NCBI RefSeq assembly: GCF_036320965.1
Contig: NC_092261.1
Coordinates: 15,419,197 to 15,483,196 of the forward strand
DNA length: 64,000 nt
DNA from: Panulirus ornatus
Taxonomy: Eukaryota; Arthropoda; Malacostraca; Decapoda; Palinuridae
Direction of reading: 5' to 3'
Shown here in pieces: positions 45,430-58,700 of the stretch. Numbering within the stretch: the first letter of the stretch is position 1; each line of letters opens with the position of its first letter. Made by a program: the position numbers and the translations under genes. A model generated the notes under the pieces. It was not told the origin of the DNA, did no database searches, and saw only the letters and a list, made by a program, of their open reading frames with translations.

Positions 45430-45800
45430 CTGTAAAAGATTTTCGCCTTCGCTGTCCAATTAATTGACAAGACGTCGCCCCTTGTGTACATCTTTCCAAT
45501 TCATTCCCACCCAAGCACACCTCTCACCCTTCTAAATGTTCAGGTCAAGGTACCTTTATCTCCAACCTTCCATCCTTTTCAGTGTCCCCCTTGCCATTCC
45601 TCTCTCATTTCTGACACCTGGATCCTCATAGTTTTCTTTAGTTCTTCCACATATGTCGAAATCATTCCAGCACACGCTGGTCAGTTCTGTGAGAGAAGGC
45701 GTTTGCTAGCACTGGTTCTCTCTTGCACTGTCATTTCTTACGGGATCAACCTTCCTCACACATCTTTGATAAACTCCATCTAACAAGGTCCTCAAGATTA
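45430..45800 (-). mobile_element. Strongly diverged RTE-type remnant
   Basis: Minus-strand text resembles the RTE C-terminal region (VLEWFRHM for VLKWFGHM, and the following EVEGTRR-like stretch). Much older than the copies at 1-42,780. Confidence 0.45.
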
Positions 45801-48800
45801 AGATGCGTTTTGACCTCACTCACAGTGAACGATACAAACTTGTCGATAGCCGTTTTACTTCGAACGAGGGGAGGTACTTTTTGTTCAACAGGATTGTTCA
45901 CTTGAAATGACTAACCAGATTAACGGAAAGCAGTACCACAGTTACGTTTGAGTAGACTTGAGTATTTTCCTTTAGTCCAAGACTGGCATTACTGGCGCTT
46001 CATCACAGAAAACCTTTATAGGTATTTTTCTCTTAATCATCTATATGACTTTCTCTTCTTACCACATTGATCACAGGGTTTCTGATCTCCTTCGATGTCA
46101 AAAACAGCTCAGATGGGATCCAGTGATCTTTTGCTGTTTGAATTCCTTTATGTTTTGAGAGATTTCCATTTGGAGCAGTTACACAATGTTGTGTAACAGA
46201 CAGAAAACTATACTTCGAGTGCCATGAACGCCTGCAGCGCTAAACTATTGCCGACTACTGCATACCAGTAAAATTCCCCGACATTTCAATTATTTGATTC
46301 TTTCCACAAGGGGAACGCTTCAACATCTTTCAATCTCGTAAGGACCCCGAAATTCCATGACACACACACACAGCCTCTATCGCTCTAGAAACTGAATCTG
46401 AATAAGTTAGAATTACTGTAAAGCTATGCAAGTAAAAGGTAGGTTTGCGTCCGTTCTCTGCAGAAATGTCACGAATAACAGTAATGCGGTTTTCGATTTT
46501 GATCAGGTTACTTGGCATGTTGAAAGACCAATATATCTGGTCTACCCACTCAACATGAGTCTCATTTAGTCTGCATACGTAGTGTATCGCTCTGCCAAAC
46601 ACCTCTCCTCTTATAGACAACAAACTGCTGAATGATGACCAATACCGTCCAAAACCAAAGTTACAGCCAACAACTACAACCTTCTCCCGTATGTGCAAAG
46701 TCCTTGATCGAACTATTCTCAACAATGTGACGACATGTAGTGACTGACATGTTTGGATGTCAGCTTTGAGCACACGAAAAAAAAAAAAATTACTCCTTTT
46801 CCCTGACCAGTATCAGGACTCCTTGATAATCAACAACAAAACCTTCTAAGTTTCCAACCTTCCCTTACAGCCCATCGTTCACCACGATCTTGCACCATGA
46901 ATCAGATTAATAATTACTTCCATTCATGCTTATTCTATTAGACTTAAAAACCAAGAAATCAATAAGCAGACGAGTGTCAAATAAAAACGATGTGTGTAGC
47001 TGAAGTTCGTTACCCAATAGAGATTATGCATAAAAATATCTGTGGGACAGATAGGAGATTGTGTATGTAATCAGGAGGTAAAAAGGGTGGCCCATGTCCA
47101 AGTCTGCATCATTGAATGGCATGCAATTAGAAAAAATCATTCATATAGACCTAATAAAGATTTCCCCGACCTTTCCTGGCTGTCATTCTTTGTTTACCTC
47201 ACCCAATTTTACGTAGCTGCATGATACTTTTTTTATTTTAGATCGAAAATGCTCCCATACTGCCTTTATCGAGCTAAAGCTGTATCTGATACTTTATGAC
47301 ATAGTATTTAAAGAATTAACGGACTCATACTTTTCTTTTTTTTTTTGTATTTCTTGTGAAGGTTTATCAAGCCCAGTTTTAAGGTATATCTAGTTTATCC
47401 ACTCGGAATGATGCACAGCCTAGACTTCAGAGTCTACTTAATACCTTTGTTCTGTCATCAACTAAACGATCTTTATTTATACGTAACGAGAACCAAGACC
47501 CGCCTCATCTACTCACACACCTAACCACGCTGACATGACATAAGTTTGACACCCACATATTGTATTACAAATCCCCTGGACTACCATATACTTCACAATC
47601 ACTAGAACATCCTAAGTCAGTCCCGTCAAGAGAAACTCGGCAGCAATTAGCGCAGGAGCTGCACCCACTGTAAACTGTACAAGACCTCCCATTGCTTTGG
47701 GATATGCACTGTCCAGCTCCGAGTTCCACGTTGAAATCCTAACTAAAACATGCTCTCAACCCTCAGGGTAGCTTGCCCGCGAAGAATTAGAATCTTTTCG
47801 ACATTTACTCCGTTATCATTAAGCCTAGCATATGATAATCAAGATAACCTCGTCATATAAGATTCAATGAACATTAGCGCCATATAGATATCTTTGCTAA
47901 AGATGTAGATTCCTTGCCACTCCCGCCAGACACGGTCACCTTAAGCCACAGGACATGCCGTATCTATCGCAGCAGCCATTAACGACTTAGAACCATCAAA
48001 ATAGTGCTTAAAGACCGGCAGCTGTAGTACTGCACATCATAATCGCAGAAACAGCAAGAAGAATATCGCAACAAATAAGATAATGTGATACTGGAACCAT
48101 CAGAACACTCCTTGGCCACAAGTATGTCTAGCTATCCGAAAAATATAACTTGGTGTACTCCGTCTACTGTCAACTCTACATCACAAACAAAGAAACGGAC
48201 TTTATTCAGTAATTTCTCCCCTTATGGTCTGCGAGGTATTGAGAAACCTGATCACAATGGTACGATGCTCTTCCAGTCTGCTACACGATGTTTAGAGATA
48301 AGCAGAGGGAACAGGAAATCACAGATGGTGCAACGTTTTTAATTCTACAGATACAAACAAGAGATCGGGGGAGATACTGGATAAATATCAGATCTTTCAA
48401 GTTTTAAATGTAACATTTAGCAGCATTGTTCAAGTGTGTCACAAGGAAATACTTCATTAAAGCCTTCAGCCTTTATAATCAGTCAACCTGTGTTCTAAGG
48501 GAAGGAGCATTGTTCTAACACGTAGCAAATTCTCGAGCTATGACACTACGAGAGTCTATAGTTGGAAGATTGAGATACTGCCCGTTTTGACAAGCTCGGC
48601 AACCTGTGCTCTGGTATTTTTGATCTTATGCAGCAGCTGGTAGGATGTACTCATTGATCTAGAAAAACCCCAGTTTTTATGTAGCTAGTTCAGGTAATAC
48701 TCATAACTGCATTATCACACGACTACATCTTCGTTCTATGGGAGTAGATATTTTGTTTCAATTATAGATATTGAAAAGGTAAACAGCGTTGCCTCGCTTT

Positions 48801-49343
48801 TAGCTAAACTTTTCTTGTACTTAAAACTGTACTGGTTCCCTACAGCTGCAATGGGAGGTTGCCGTATGCCACACGGCGCTTTAACGGTTTCTCGAGATTT
48901 TCGATTCGTTAATATACAATCAAATTCATTAGTAGACACCCACGAAATTTATGTGCAGTGTTATCCAAACCATTCAGTGCACCAGCCAGTAACAAGAAAC
49001 AATTATGAACTGGTCGAAAGAATTCTTCAGACATTACCCACTCTGCCAAGACTAAATTCATAAACCATTAAAAGATTTATGGTATCAAGGCAAGCATACT
49101 TGCCTTAACTTACCAAATCTATTAGTCAAATTTTTACCAGTTTCCTCCCCAAAGTTTTATGAATTTCTTTTTAAAGCTATGGTCACTTAATGCTTTCTTC
49201 ATTCTTACTTTACGAAAGGTTGAACTGGTATTGCAATCTGCTCGACAGATTCTCCAAACCACTTCAAAGTTTATGAAACTGTTCTTTGTTCATAAGTTTT
49301 CTTGTAGAGCATTTGGTAAACAAAACTAGATATATATTAAATA
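45801..49343. other. Gene-poor interval
   Basis: No exon, RNA gene or repeat could be supported. A 147-codon minus frame at 46,330-46,773 has no recognised motif or splice context. Confidence 0.5.
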
Positions 49344-49349
49344 TTTATT
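49344..49349 (-). terminator. Poly(A) signal of the SPH gene
   Basis: AATAAA on the minus strand (plus-strand tttatt), about 107 bases after the stop codon of the repeat-tailed SPH gene. Confidence 0.6.
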
Positions 49350-49455
49350 TACATAATATATCTATTGCATCACATCTATAAAATAAAATCAAATTTACAA
49401 AACTTCAATTTACAACGGAGAGGCAATCATTACAAGAGCTTTCTATACCCAACTC

Positions 49456-52400
49456 TTAATTCTCCTTGTATCGCTTCTGTAAATAGGCAACTACACCATG
49501 CTCTAACAAGTTACCCTTCTTACTGTAGCCAGTCCCTTCACTTTCGTAAACTGCCGCTTCATCGTACTTATCAATGTTATGACCAGAATGGCCATGGTTG
49601 TGTACGTGCTGGTGATCATGGCTGTAGCTTCCCCCTTCCTCAGTAGTGTAGTCATCTAGGTGGTAGTGATGATGGTGATGATGATGGTGATGGTCAGCTT
49701 CCTTGTTGCTTGTATGATGGTATCCCTCTTTGTAGTCGGTATGCTTGTACTTTCCTCCCTCCTTGTGACCAATGTGCTCATAATCCCCCTCGTGGTGCTT
49801 GTATCCCTCTTTCTCCTTGTAGCCAGAATGCTTGTACCCCGTTGCTTCCGCGTAGCTAGTGTGCTTGTAACTCGCTCCTTCCTTGTGGCTAGAGTGATGG
49901 TAAGCTGCCCCTCCTTCCTTGTAGCTTGTGAAATGAGATTCAGACTGTTGGTAACCTTTCTTCTGCTTGTGGCCCGGGCGGTAGTCATCGCCATCGTGCT
50001 TGTAGCCAGGTGGGTAATCGTCATCGCGCTTGTAGCCCGGAAGGTAATAGTCATCGTCGTCATCGTGCTTGTAGCCCGGAAGGTAATAGTCATCGTCGTC
50101 ATCGTGCTTGTAGCCCGGAAGGTAGTCATCGTCGTCATCGTGCTTGTAGCCCGGAGGGTAATAGTCATCATCCTTATCGTGCTTGTAGCCCGGAGGGTAA
50201 TAGTCATCATCCTTATCGTGCTTGTAGGTTGGAGAGTAATAGTAATCATCATCGTGCTTGTACTCCGGAGGATAATAGTCATCGTCATCATCGTGCTTGT
50301 ACTTCGGAGGGTAATAGTCATCGTCATCGTGCCTGTAGCCTGGAGGGTAATGGTCATCGTCATCATCGTGCTTGTAGCCTGGAGGGTAATGGTCATCGTC
50401 GTCATCGTGCCTAGTAGCCTGGAGGGTAATGGTCATCGTCGTCATCGTGCTTGTAGCCTGGAGGGTAATGGTCATCGTCGTCATCGTGCTTGTAGCCTGG
50501 AGGGTAATGGTCATCGTCGTCATCGTGCTTGTAGCCTGGAGGGTAATGGTCATCGTCGTCATCGTGCTTGTAGCCTGGAGGGTAATGGTCATCGTCGTCA
50601 TCGTGCTTGTAGCCTGGAGGGTAATGGTCATCGTCGTCATCGTGCTTGTAGCCTGGAGGGTAATGGTCATCGTCGTCATCGTGCTTGTAGCCTGGAGGGT
50701 AATGGTCATCGTCGTCATCGTGCTTGTAGCCTGGAGAGTAATGGTCATCGTCGTCATCGTGCTTGTAGCCTGGAGGGTAATGATCATCGTCGTCATCGTG
50801 CTTGTAGCCTGGAGGGTAATGGTCATCGTCGTCATCGTGCTTGTAGCCTGGAGGGTAATGATCATCGTCGTCATCGTGCTTGTAGCCTGGAGGGTAATGG
50901 TCATCGTCGTCATCGTGCTTGTAGCCTGGAGGGTAATGGTCATCGTCGTCATAGTGCTTGTAGCCTGGAGGGTAATGGTCATCATCGTCATCATGCTTGT
51001 AGCCTGGAGGGTAATGGTCATCGTCGTCATCATGCTTGTAGCCTGGAGGGTAATGGTCATCGTCATCATGCTTGTAGCCTGGAGGGTAATATCTGTCATG
51101 CTTGTAGCCTGGCCGATGATCCTTTTCGTGCTTGTAGCCTGGTAGATAATCAAACTTATCGTTCTTGTAGCTTTGTGAATAATCTTCCTTATCGTGCTTG
51201 TTGCCTGGCGAGTAATTTTCCTTATCGTGCTTGTAGCCTGGTGGGTAGTCTTTCCTATCGTGCTTGTAGCCTGGTGGATAACGGTCATTATCATGCTTGT
51301 AGCCTGGTGGATAACGGACCTTATCGAGCTTGTAGCCTGGTGGAAAATCTTCCTTGTCGTGCTCGTATCCTGGTGGATAACGGTCCTTATCGTGCTTGTA
51401 GCCCGGTGGATAACGGACCTTATCGTGCTTGTAGCCTGGTGGAAAATCTTCCTTGTCGTGCTCGTAGCCTGGTGGATAATAATAGCTGCCTTTGCCACCC
51501 TTATCATATCTGTCATAATGCTTGTAGAACGGTGGATAGCGTTCACCCCTGTAGCCTGGTGGTGGCAGCTGGGGATAGTGTTCGTCAGCGTCATCGTCCG
51601 CTACATAGTCATAGCCAAGCAAACCCGGGTATTCGCCAGTCGAATAGCCAGACGGAGGAGACGGGTCGTCGACCCCTTTGACCACGCCCGTGAGGTATGG
51701 GTCAGAGTAAGCCACGTAGCCAGTCACTAGGGTCGGAAGGGCGCCACCAGGACCGGCAAAGGAGCCTTGCCCGCTGCCATGAGCTGCGAAAGCATTGCCA
51801 ACATGACCTGCCCCAGTGTACCCAGCACCACCATGTTGGGTTCCAGAGCTGTGTGAAGTGGCGACATATCCGGAGCCACTATGTTGGGTTCCAGAGGTAT
51901 GTGAACTGGCAACATATCCCGAGCCACTATGTTGGGTTCCAGAGCCGTGTGTAGTAGCAACATAGCCGGAGCCACCATGTTGGGTTCCAGCACTATGTGA
52001 AGTGGCAGCATATCCTGAACCACCATGTTGGGTTCCAGCACTATGTGAAGTGGCAACATATCCTGAAGCACCATGTTGGGTTCCAGCACTATGCGAACTG
52101 GCAACATATCCTGAAGCACCATGTTGGGTTCCAGCACTATGTGAACTAGCAACATATCCTGAACCATGTTCGGTTCCAGCACTATGAGAACTGGCAACAT
52201 ATCCCGAGCCACTATGTTGGGTTCCAGAGCCGTGCGTAGTAGCAACATAACCGGAGCCAGCATGTTGGGTTCCAGCACTATGTGAGCTAGCAACATATCC
52301 TGAACCACCATGTTGGGTTCCAGCACTATGTGAACTAGCAACATATCCTGAACCATGTTGGGTTCCAGCACTATGAGAACTGGCAACATATCCCGAGCCA

Positions 52401-52737
52401 CTATGTTGGGTTCCAGAGCCGTGCGTAGTAGCAACATAACCGGAGCCAGCATGTTGGGTTCCAGCACTATGTGAGCTAGCAACATATCCTGAACCACCAT
52501 GTTGGGTTCCAGCACTATGCGTAGTGGCAACATAGCCCGAGCCACTGTGTACGGAACTAGTGGCATGGATAGTGTTTGTACCAGTAGAGGCTGTGGCTGT
52601 GTGGGTACCGTAATGATTAAAGTACAACTGGAACGTCACAGCGTCAACGGTGTCGTAGATGAACTGCAAGTAGTAGCGGACGTCCACAAATGCAGTAGGC
52701 AAGCCACGATCACAAGCAACGCCCCAAGACACCAATC
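49456..52737 (-). CDS. SPH gene, last exon: S1 C-terminus and ~1,065-residue repeat tail
   Basis: Acceptor GTGTGTATTCCAG. It opens with the S1 end (GLVSWGVACDRGLPTAFVDV, RYYLQFI) and needs the preceding exon's last G to complete the first codon. Then come a Thr/Ser/His segment, 15 GSGYVASSHSAGTQHG-type units, a Gly/Pro/Tyr bridge, 12 KHDKxRYPPGY-type units, about 29 KHDDDDDHYPPGY-type units, and a Lys/Tyr/His/Gly tail ending YLQKRYKEN and TAA. One extra base at 50,413 creates a TAG at 50,411-50,413. Removing it keeps the same repeat frame open to 49,456. As printed, translation stops after 17 of the 13-residue units. Confidence 0.85.
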
Positions 52738-55700
52738 CTGGAATACACACACACACGCACGAGGCTAAATATTATAAATACCATCACAGTAAATGAAACA
52801 TTACATATGCCTGACTAGCCTTTTCCAGTTAACTGCACAAGACTCGTCAAAAATCAATAATTTCCCTTTTTTTTATACGTTAAAAGCCCAGTTTTACCTA
52901 TGAACATTAACTTTAAGTTCCCATGACTTTAAGAGTATCTGTCTTTGCTAAACAACCCTATGCCCTGTTAAGCAGCCTGGCTTTAAAGAAAGGATCCCAT
53001 GCAATATGAATTTCCTTCAACATCCCTCCCGAAAGAATTCAAGCCACGTAAAACTCTAACCTTTCAGGACGAATTCCCCTTTGGGACTCCGACACACCAA
53101 GCCGCTTCCTCCATCACCCTGAAGTTACAGTGGACAGAGAGACAAAGGAATTTAAGTTCACTAAAATTCGTTATATAATATGATCAAATACACTGGCAGT
53201 ATATACAGTATGGTGACACTTAAATGCCAAGAAATAAACTCGATTTCCAAGGGTTTCATCACTTTATACTCACATGGCAAGTGTCCGTCTGCAGTATGCC
53301 TTTGCAGCAGAGGAATCCTGGCAGAAGCTTAAAGAACGATCCAAGGCTTTTGACATTCCTGAAATGCCTCTGGCATTTATGATGGTCGATGATTACAAGA
53401 CGAGAGTGTCGCAAAATAGGAGCAAAACTGTTCAATCGCTCAGACCCGTCCTGTAGTAGTTTAAAAACAAACTAGTTAACATGATCCCAGCAGTTGCGAA
53501 AAACTGCTGCTACAGACAAAACCTCTGATTACTGAGCGATCGACAAGAGTTTAGAAGTATCCTTGTAATCTGGTTATACATTAGTAAGGTTGATACAGAG
53601 TTGGCAGTGCAAGGAAGAACGATACACTGCCATCTGCGTGTGACGTGCTACAGAGCGGGTTAGTTTAATCTCTTATGGTCTTATTTCCGACATTATCTAC
53701 CAATAAATCTAATTGAGCTTGTACATGCTGTCCAGATTTACATTTTTCCCTTTTTCAATCTCAACTTGTGCTGTAAAAACAATTCCCAACTTATTTCTGA
53801 AGGTTTTTTTTGATGACCTATGCTACGGCCTCTGGTGGTTCTAGCCTTGAGTGTCAAATTTTCGCTGGTGGCATCAAACTTGTTGCAATCAGGTAATTTC
53901 TTTCTCTTCCACTGTGGACATTTTGAGGCCTATCTTCCCCTGTAATTACGCTCTTGAGAACTCGATCTTGTGTGCTAGTTAAGTGCAGTGAACAAACTTT
54001 GGCATTCTAATTTGGGCCTAATGCAAATCATTTCCTTATCTACGTAGTTCATCAATTGCCAACGGACAGTTGGTTGAGGCTATCACGAAGAAACTCGATC
54101 GACATGTTAGGGAGCAAGTAGATTTCAAAAATCATCTAACAGACTATCACACCTTATTTCTTGGTAGATAATTTTCATGTCGAAGCCTTTCATCATTGTG
54201 TCTCATCATCAGTGCTTGACATTTGATATGATTTTGTTTCATAAGCCACTATCAACCCGGGTACGATTCAAAGTGGTGATCTCTTTTCTCAAGACAGATC
54301 ACCCGTAAACATTCAGACAGGAGTTCAATCTTCTTCGAGAGTAACCTAAAAGTGCCAAGGTCCCAGAACAAAACCGACGGTACGCCACTAACGTGTGGTT
54401 TTGCGAATATTGTGTTACGTCGAGAGTATTACTTGTTACCCCGTCTCAACCCTTTTTACATGCATTATGCTTTTGCCAGAAGGCACTAGGCAATGTCACT
54501 ATCCAAACAAGTGTTTGTTGGTGGCCACTTGAAACTACGAGCAGAAGCTACAGTTATCTAATGCTGTTCTCATATAAAGGTCAATGGTGCAACAAAGTTC
54601 AATTTTCCCAGCAACAAGAGAAGTTGACGAGCCTGGCTATATAGCTTGTCCAGCTGTGCTACAAACTTGCTTTGTTTCATGTGTGACTTAAGTTTTATCA
54701 GTTTCGAAATCTTGAACTAGATGTACCAAATTCAAAAGATTAAATCAACTAGTTTATTTACTGTAAAAGTGAAATTAAAATTGCTATCAAGGTAAATATG
54801 GACATGGTAAACTCCCCAAAACAAACTACCTCGATCATGGTAGCTGCAGCCTCATACTAACATGGTACAAAATACACGTCATTGATTGTTTAATATTTTA
54901 TCCTTAAGTTCGTTCTCTAATGGGGGCTTCCTCTGTGCAAGTCTTTCATAATCAGACATTGTTTGCAAGATCCCAGAGTGCCCACTTTTCTAATTTCCAT
55001 ATTCTAGTTATGCTATTTTTTTTCTATAAATTGTCTAATATCCTTAAATTACAAACTACTTATATCAGCCCGAAAATACGTCAGAGAAACTTTGAAATTC
55101 TGATGTTTCAGCAGCGACTTGCAATACTTTAAACACCCTATCAGTATTTACTAGTCCTAGAAATAAACCCAAACTAAAATTAACAATGCATACTCGAACA
55201 TCCCTGGGCGGTTTCTCCAACTTTCATTGGAATGGGTAACGCTTTGCGGGGAGAGATACACGATATGCTGTACGCACAGCAGAGGTTGTCTTAAAGGGAT
55301 GGAGTTGTATACCATCTACTTCCTGTCACAAAATACGTGGAAAAATCAATGAACAACCCCAGCAAATACAGGCACTCAGTTGACAACGTCTAACGATAAG
55401 CAATTTTCATCTCTTATATTACTTCTACATAAGTACTTAAGTTGCACAATTAACCTACACAGATTAAACCTAAGCCTTACCTGGGTTCATCAACCCCCCT
55501 ACCTTTTTCTCCAGATATTCCTAAAAAATTCATCAAGGTAGCAACCTTCAAAGGTATTAGACATGTATGTTTCTTTGGCTGGCCATCATTACCTTCGTAT
55601 AATCCTTTTCGTCTAGAGGTTCCAACACTGATATAGCACAACACAGGAGCCTTTAGCCCAAACCCCAGCTGCATAAAACAAGGCTAAGGAAGTTCAAATT

Positions 55701-58700
55701 ACACCTTTGTACATTTAGTAACCTACAAGTAGTTTCAAGGCTCATGCAGCCAAAAAATGAAGCGCGATAGTGGTGAACATTAATCCATTTAAAAAAAGAG
55801 TACTGCTCCTAGCAATTGGTAACAAACCTAATTTAGTTCTATGGAAAGTATAAACAGTAGTATCAAACAACAGGTAACAGATGCTCTTGAGTACATGAAA
55901 TGAGCTATAGGATAACTTATGATAATCATTAAACTAATAGCAACTAAAACCTTTAGTTATTTGAAGTCTGCTGAACGAATGATTTAAACGAATTTCACTC
56001 CTTTTTCACCTCAAATCCATGCTCCTCAGTTTTTAACAACGGTAGAGTGATCGAACACCCTTACCTCAACTAAATTTGAATATACATTTTCTTTCACAGA
56101 TGGACATCCCCTCCATGTGTTAGGGGGTCATGCATACGAAAGGGACAATTTTCTTTTCCCTTATCAGTGTGCCGAGCTGAGCACCTGCTTAATCTTAGGA
56201 CAAAGCAGAGTTTCGCGAGGCTAAAACAATGTGGGATATATAAACTACAGAACGTTTCACACGCTTGTTATCTGCAGCTGTTGCACGAACAAGAGTTAAA
56301 AAAGGGAATATTCTTGTCAAATCCGTATAAAATAGTACATAATTCCTTTGCAATGCAATACTCAAGCTGATGGCATTTAGATGGACAATCTTAGCATAAA
56401 CACCAAGAAGTATCCGATAGTATTACTAAACTATTACAATGGTGCTTCCTGGAATATCTAATACTGGATCAAGCTACTTTCACTAAACAGTTTACACAAA
56501 CTTTTCATGATACTAGTCTACAACTGACCTTAGGTGGAGATACGAAGCCCCAAGATGGAACATAACACTCCTCTTCCTTCGAGACCACTTCCTCGGGGAG
56601 GCAGACCCGAGCCACGTTGGGCAAGGAGAGCATCGGGTACTGCACCTCTACTACTGCCAAGTCGGCCTTCAAACTGCTCTTCTTGTAATCTGCAAGACAT
56701 CTCGGGATTATAATCCTTTCCGTCATCAACCTCAGACTCGAATTACACACTATACCATATAAACACACATCTTTTAAGTAATCATCGTTTTGAACCATAA
56801 TTTTTTTTCTTTTTAACATTCTGCAATCTCCTAACATTCAAGAAATGTTCCACAATACAAATTACAATCAAGTCTTAAGTCACGTGAAGCTATGATCCGC
56901 AGAAGGGAAGTTCCAGACAAGGGGAAGAAAGAAAGGAAGTTGTCCATAAATGTAGAACTGACTCACCTGGGTGGCAGGTTATCCTGACGACAGTCACGTC
57001 ATAAGACGGGTAGCTCTCTTCCTGCTTGGACAGATCGTAGTCACCAACACGAACCAGCACATTACTGGGATCAAGCTGTGGAGAAACGAGTATGGTTAAT
57101 ACACTTGTTCAAAAAAAAAAAAAAAAAATCACTGCGCACACATGCCTGTACAAGCCCTTAACGAGAAATAACCGAAAATTTCTTACGATATAAACCATCC
57201 AAAGTGAGCGTTTCCCTAAACTTATCTTACATAAACGGCACTAAGGTTACTACACTGACTATGGAACATCCTGGGTAGGATACTAAAATTCTCCGTAGAT
57301 TATGAAGTAACCATCCACTTTCCTTAAGTTACCCATCTACAATAGAGAAAATCACTAGGGTATTTGAGAAAATGTTAAATTTAAGGATAACTAACCTGTG
57401 TAATGTTTCCTAGGAAGCTTTACTTAATCATTTGCCGAACAATCTCAACTATCATTGTAATCCCTTTCCAGCTTCACAAATTTTGTTACCAAATCTCAGT
57501 GTTCAGGCTTAAAAGAAAATCGCATTTCCAAATTTTTTTTTTTTAAACTAAAATAGTATGCTACAATGTTTGGCAGAAATTCTAAACTAAAAAATTTCAC
57601 TACATTTATTCTTCAAAGTAATCAATTGCAATAAATCTAGAAACATTACCAAGTTTTTCCTATTAAAAGATCCTGTAAAACTTACATGTTGGACGCAGTG
57701 AGCAACTGTGAGGACGTATTTGTCTGCGATTACAACTCCACCACAAAGGTATTCCCTTCCTTTTGTCAAGATCGCAACCTGTAAAAGAACGAACTTTTTA
57801 TTCCTCTTCTTACCATGCCTTATCAACGATATCAGAGTCCGGGAGAAATCAAACATTACGGCAGACCACTTCGGCATTTCCAACACCAGCGTCTGTTTTG
57901 GAGAGGAAGGGCTCTCAGTACCAGGCAAGACAAGCTAAAAGTCTACTTTGACGATACTAATCATCAGTTAACAGTGAGGATATGGGTGTTGTACGAGGAC
58001 CCATTCTTCCTTACTTCCTAGAGGGAACGATACTCACGTGCCAAGGGTACTGGCCCTCTTTGGCGGCAGAGGCGTCGCTCTCTAACTTAGCGCGGGCAGT
58101 GTAGGTAGGTGCTAAGGATCTGCCACATCCTTTCTCCACCTGCGGTAGAGGGAGTCGAATCATCTTATCTACTAAAATGTGATTCTCTAATTTCCACTGG
58201 CTTCATGCATTTCAGTCCGCATAAGCAGACTGACAATGCATTTGGCGTTAAACCATTAGCTTACTGATTGGGTTTAATTATCAATGTTATATCTCAGAAC
58301 ATATGGTAGTCAATTGTGACGTACCGGGATTCCATCGCGGGAACGGCCTGTCACCACATCCAAGCGAGAGGCATTCTGGATACTACCAGCTGGGGTTACC
58401 GTGTACCTGGTCTCTGTGGAAGAAACAGATTTAGACATACCATATTCCCCTCCTCTCTTGGATAGGTCGCGTCAGGAATAAACAATAGTCATGTTTGCAG
58501 ACATCGGGTCTCAACATACAACATACTCAAACTAGAGTGAACTATCAACATTCCATTCCAAGTTGGCTTCACGCTCTCCAAAACGATGAGGCCGAAATAC
58601 CGCAGAATACTTCATTCTATATAACTTTCTCTTAAAGTAATTCGCTCTAAGCTCATCAACATAAAAGTCTGAACCACGTCAGCATATCCTTGTCAGCTCA

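Noticed and set aside
46330..46773. Minus-strand 147-codon frame
   Set aside because: No recognisable motif, no splice or start context, and isolated in gene-poor sequence; likely chance.
50414..51594. Minus-strand MTTMTITLQATST-type repeat frame
   Set aside because: A shifted frame of the KHDDDDDHYPPGY array. Only below 50,411 does this frame become the real one, because of the extra base.
49660..51681. Plus-strand 673-codon frame, largely VIVLVAW/RRHRACSLEGNGH repeats
   Set aside because: It is the antisense of the minus-strand repeat exon; the 39-bp period keeps all frames open. It has no homology, while the minus frame continues a protease domain.
49976..52543. CRISPR-like regular repeats
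   Set aside because: The units are head-to-tail without spacers, lie in a coding exon and are in a eukaryotic genome.
52738..52756. ATG at 52,756 as start codon of the repeat protein
   Set aside because: It lies in intron sequence next to a (CA)n tract; the acceptor CAG ending at 52,738 and phase agreement with the upstream exon place the exon start at 52,737.
53274..53456. Plus-strand 60-codon frame
   Set aside because: Antisense to SPH exon 11, which fits the protease pattern and splice phases.
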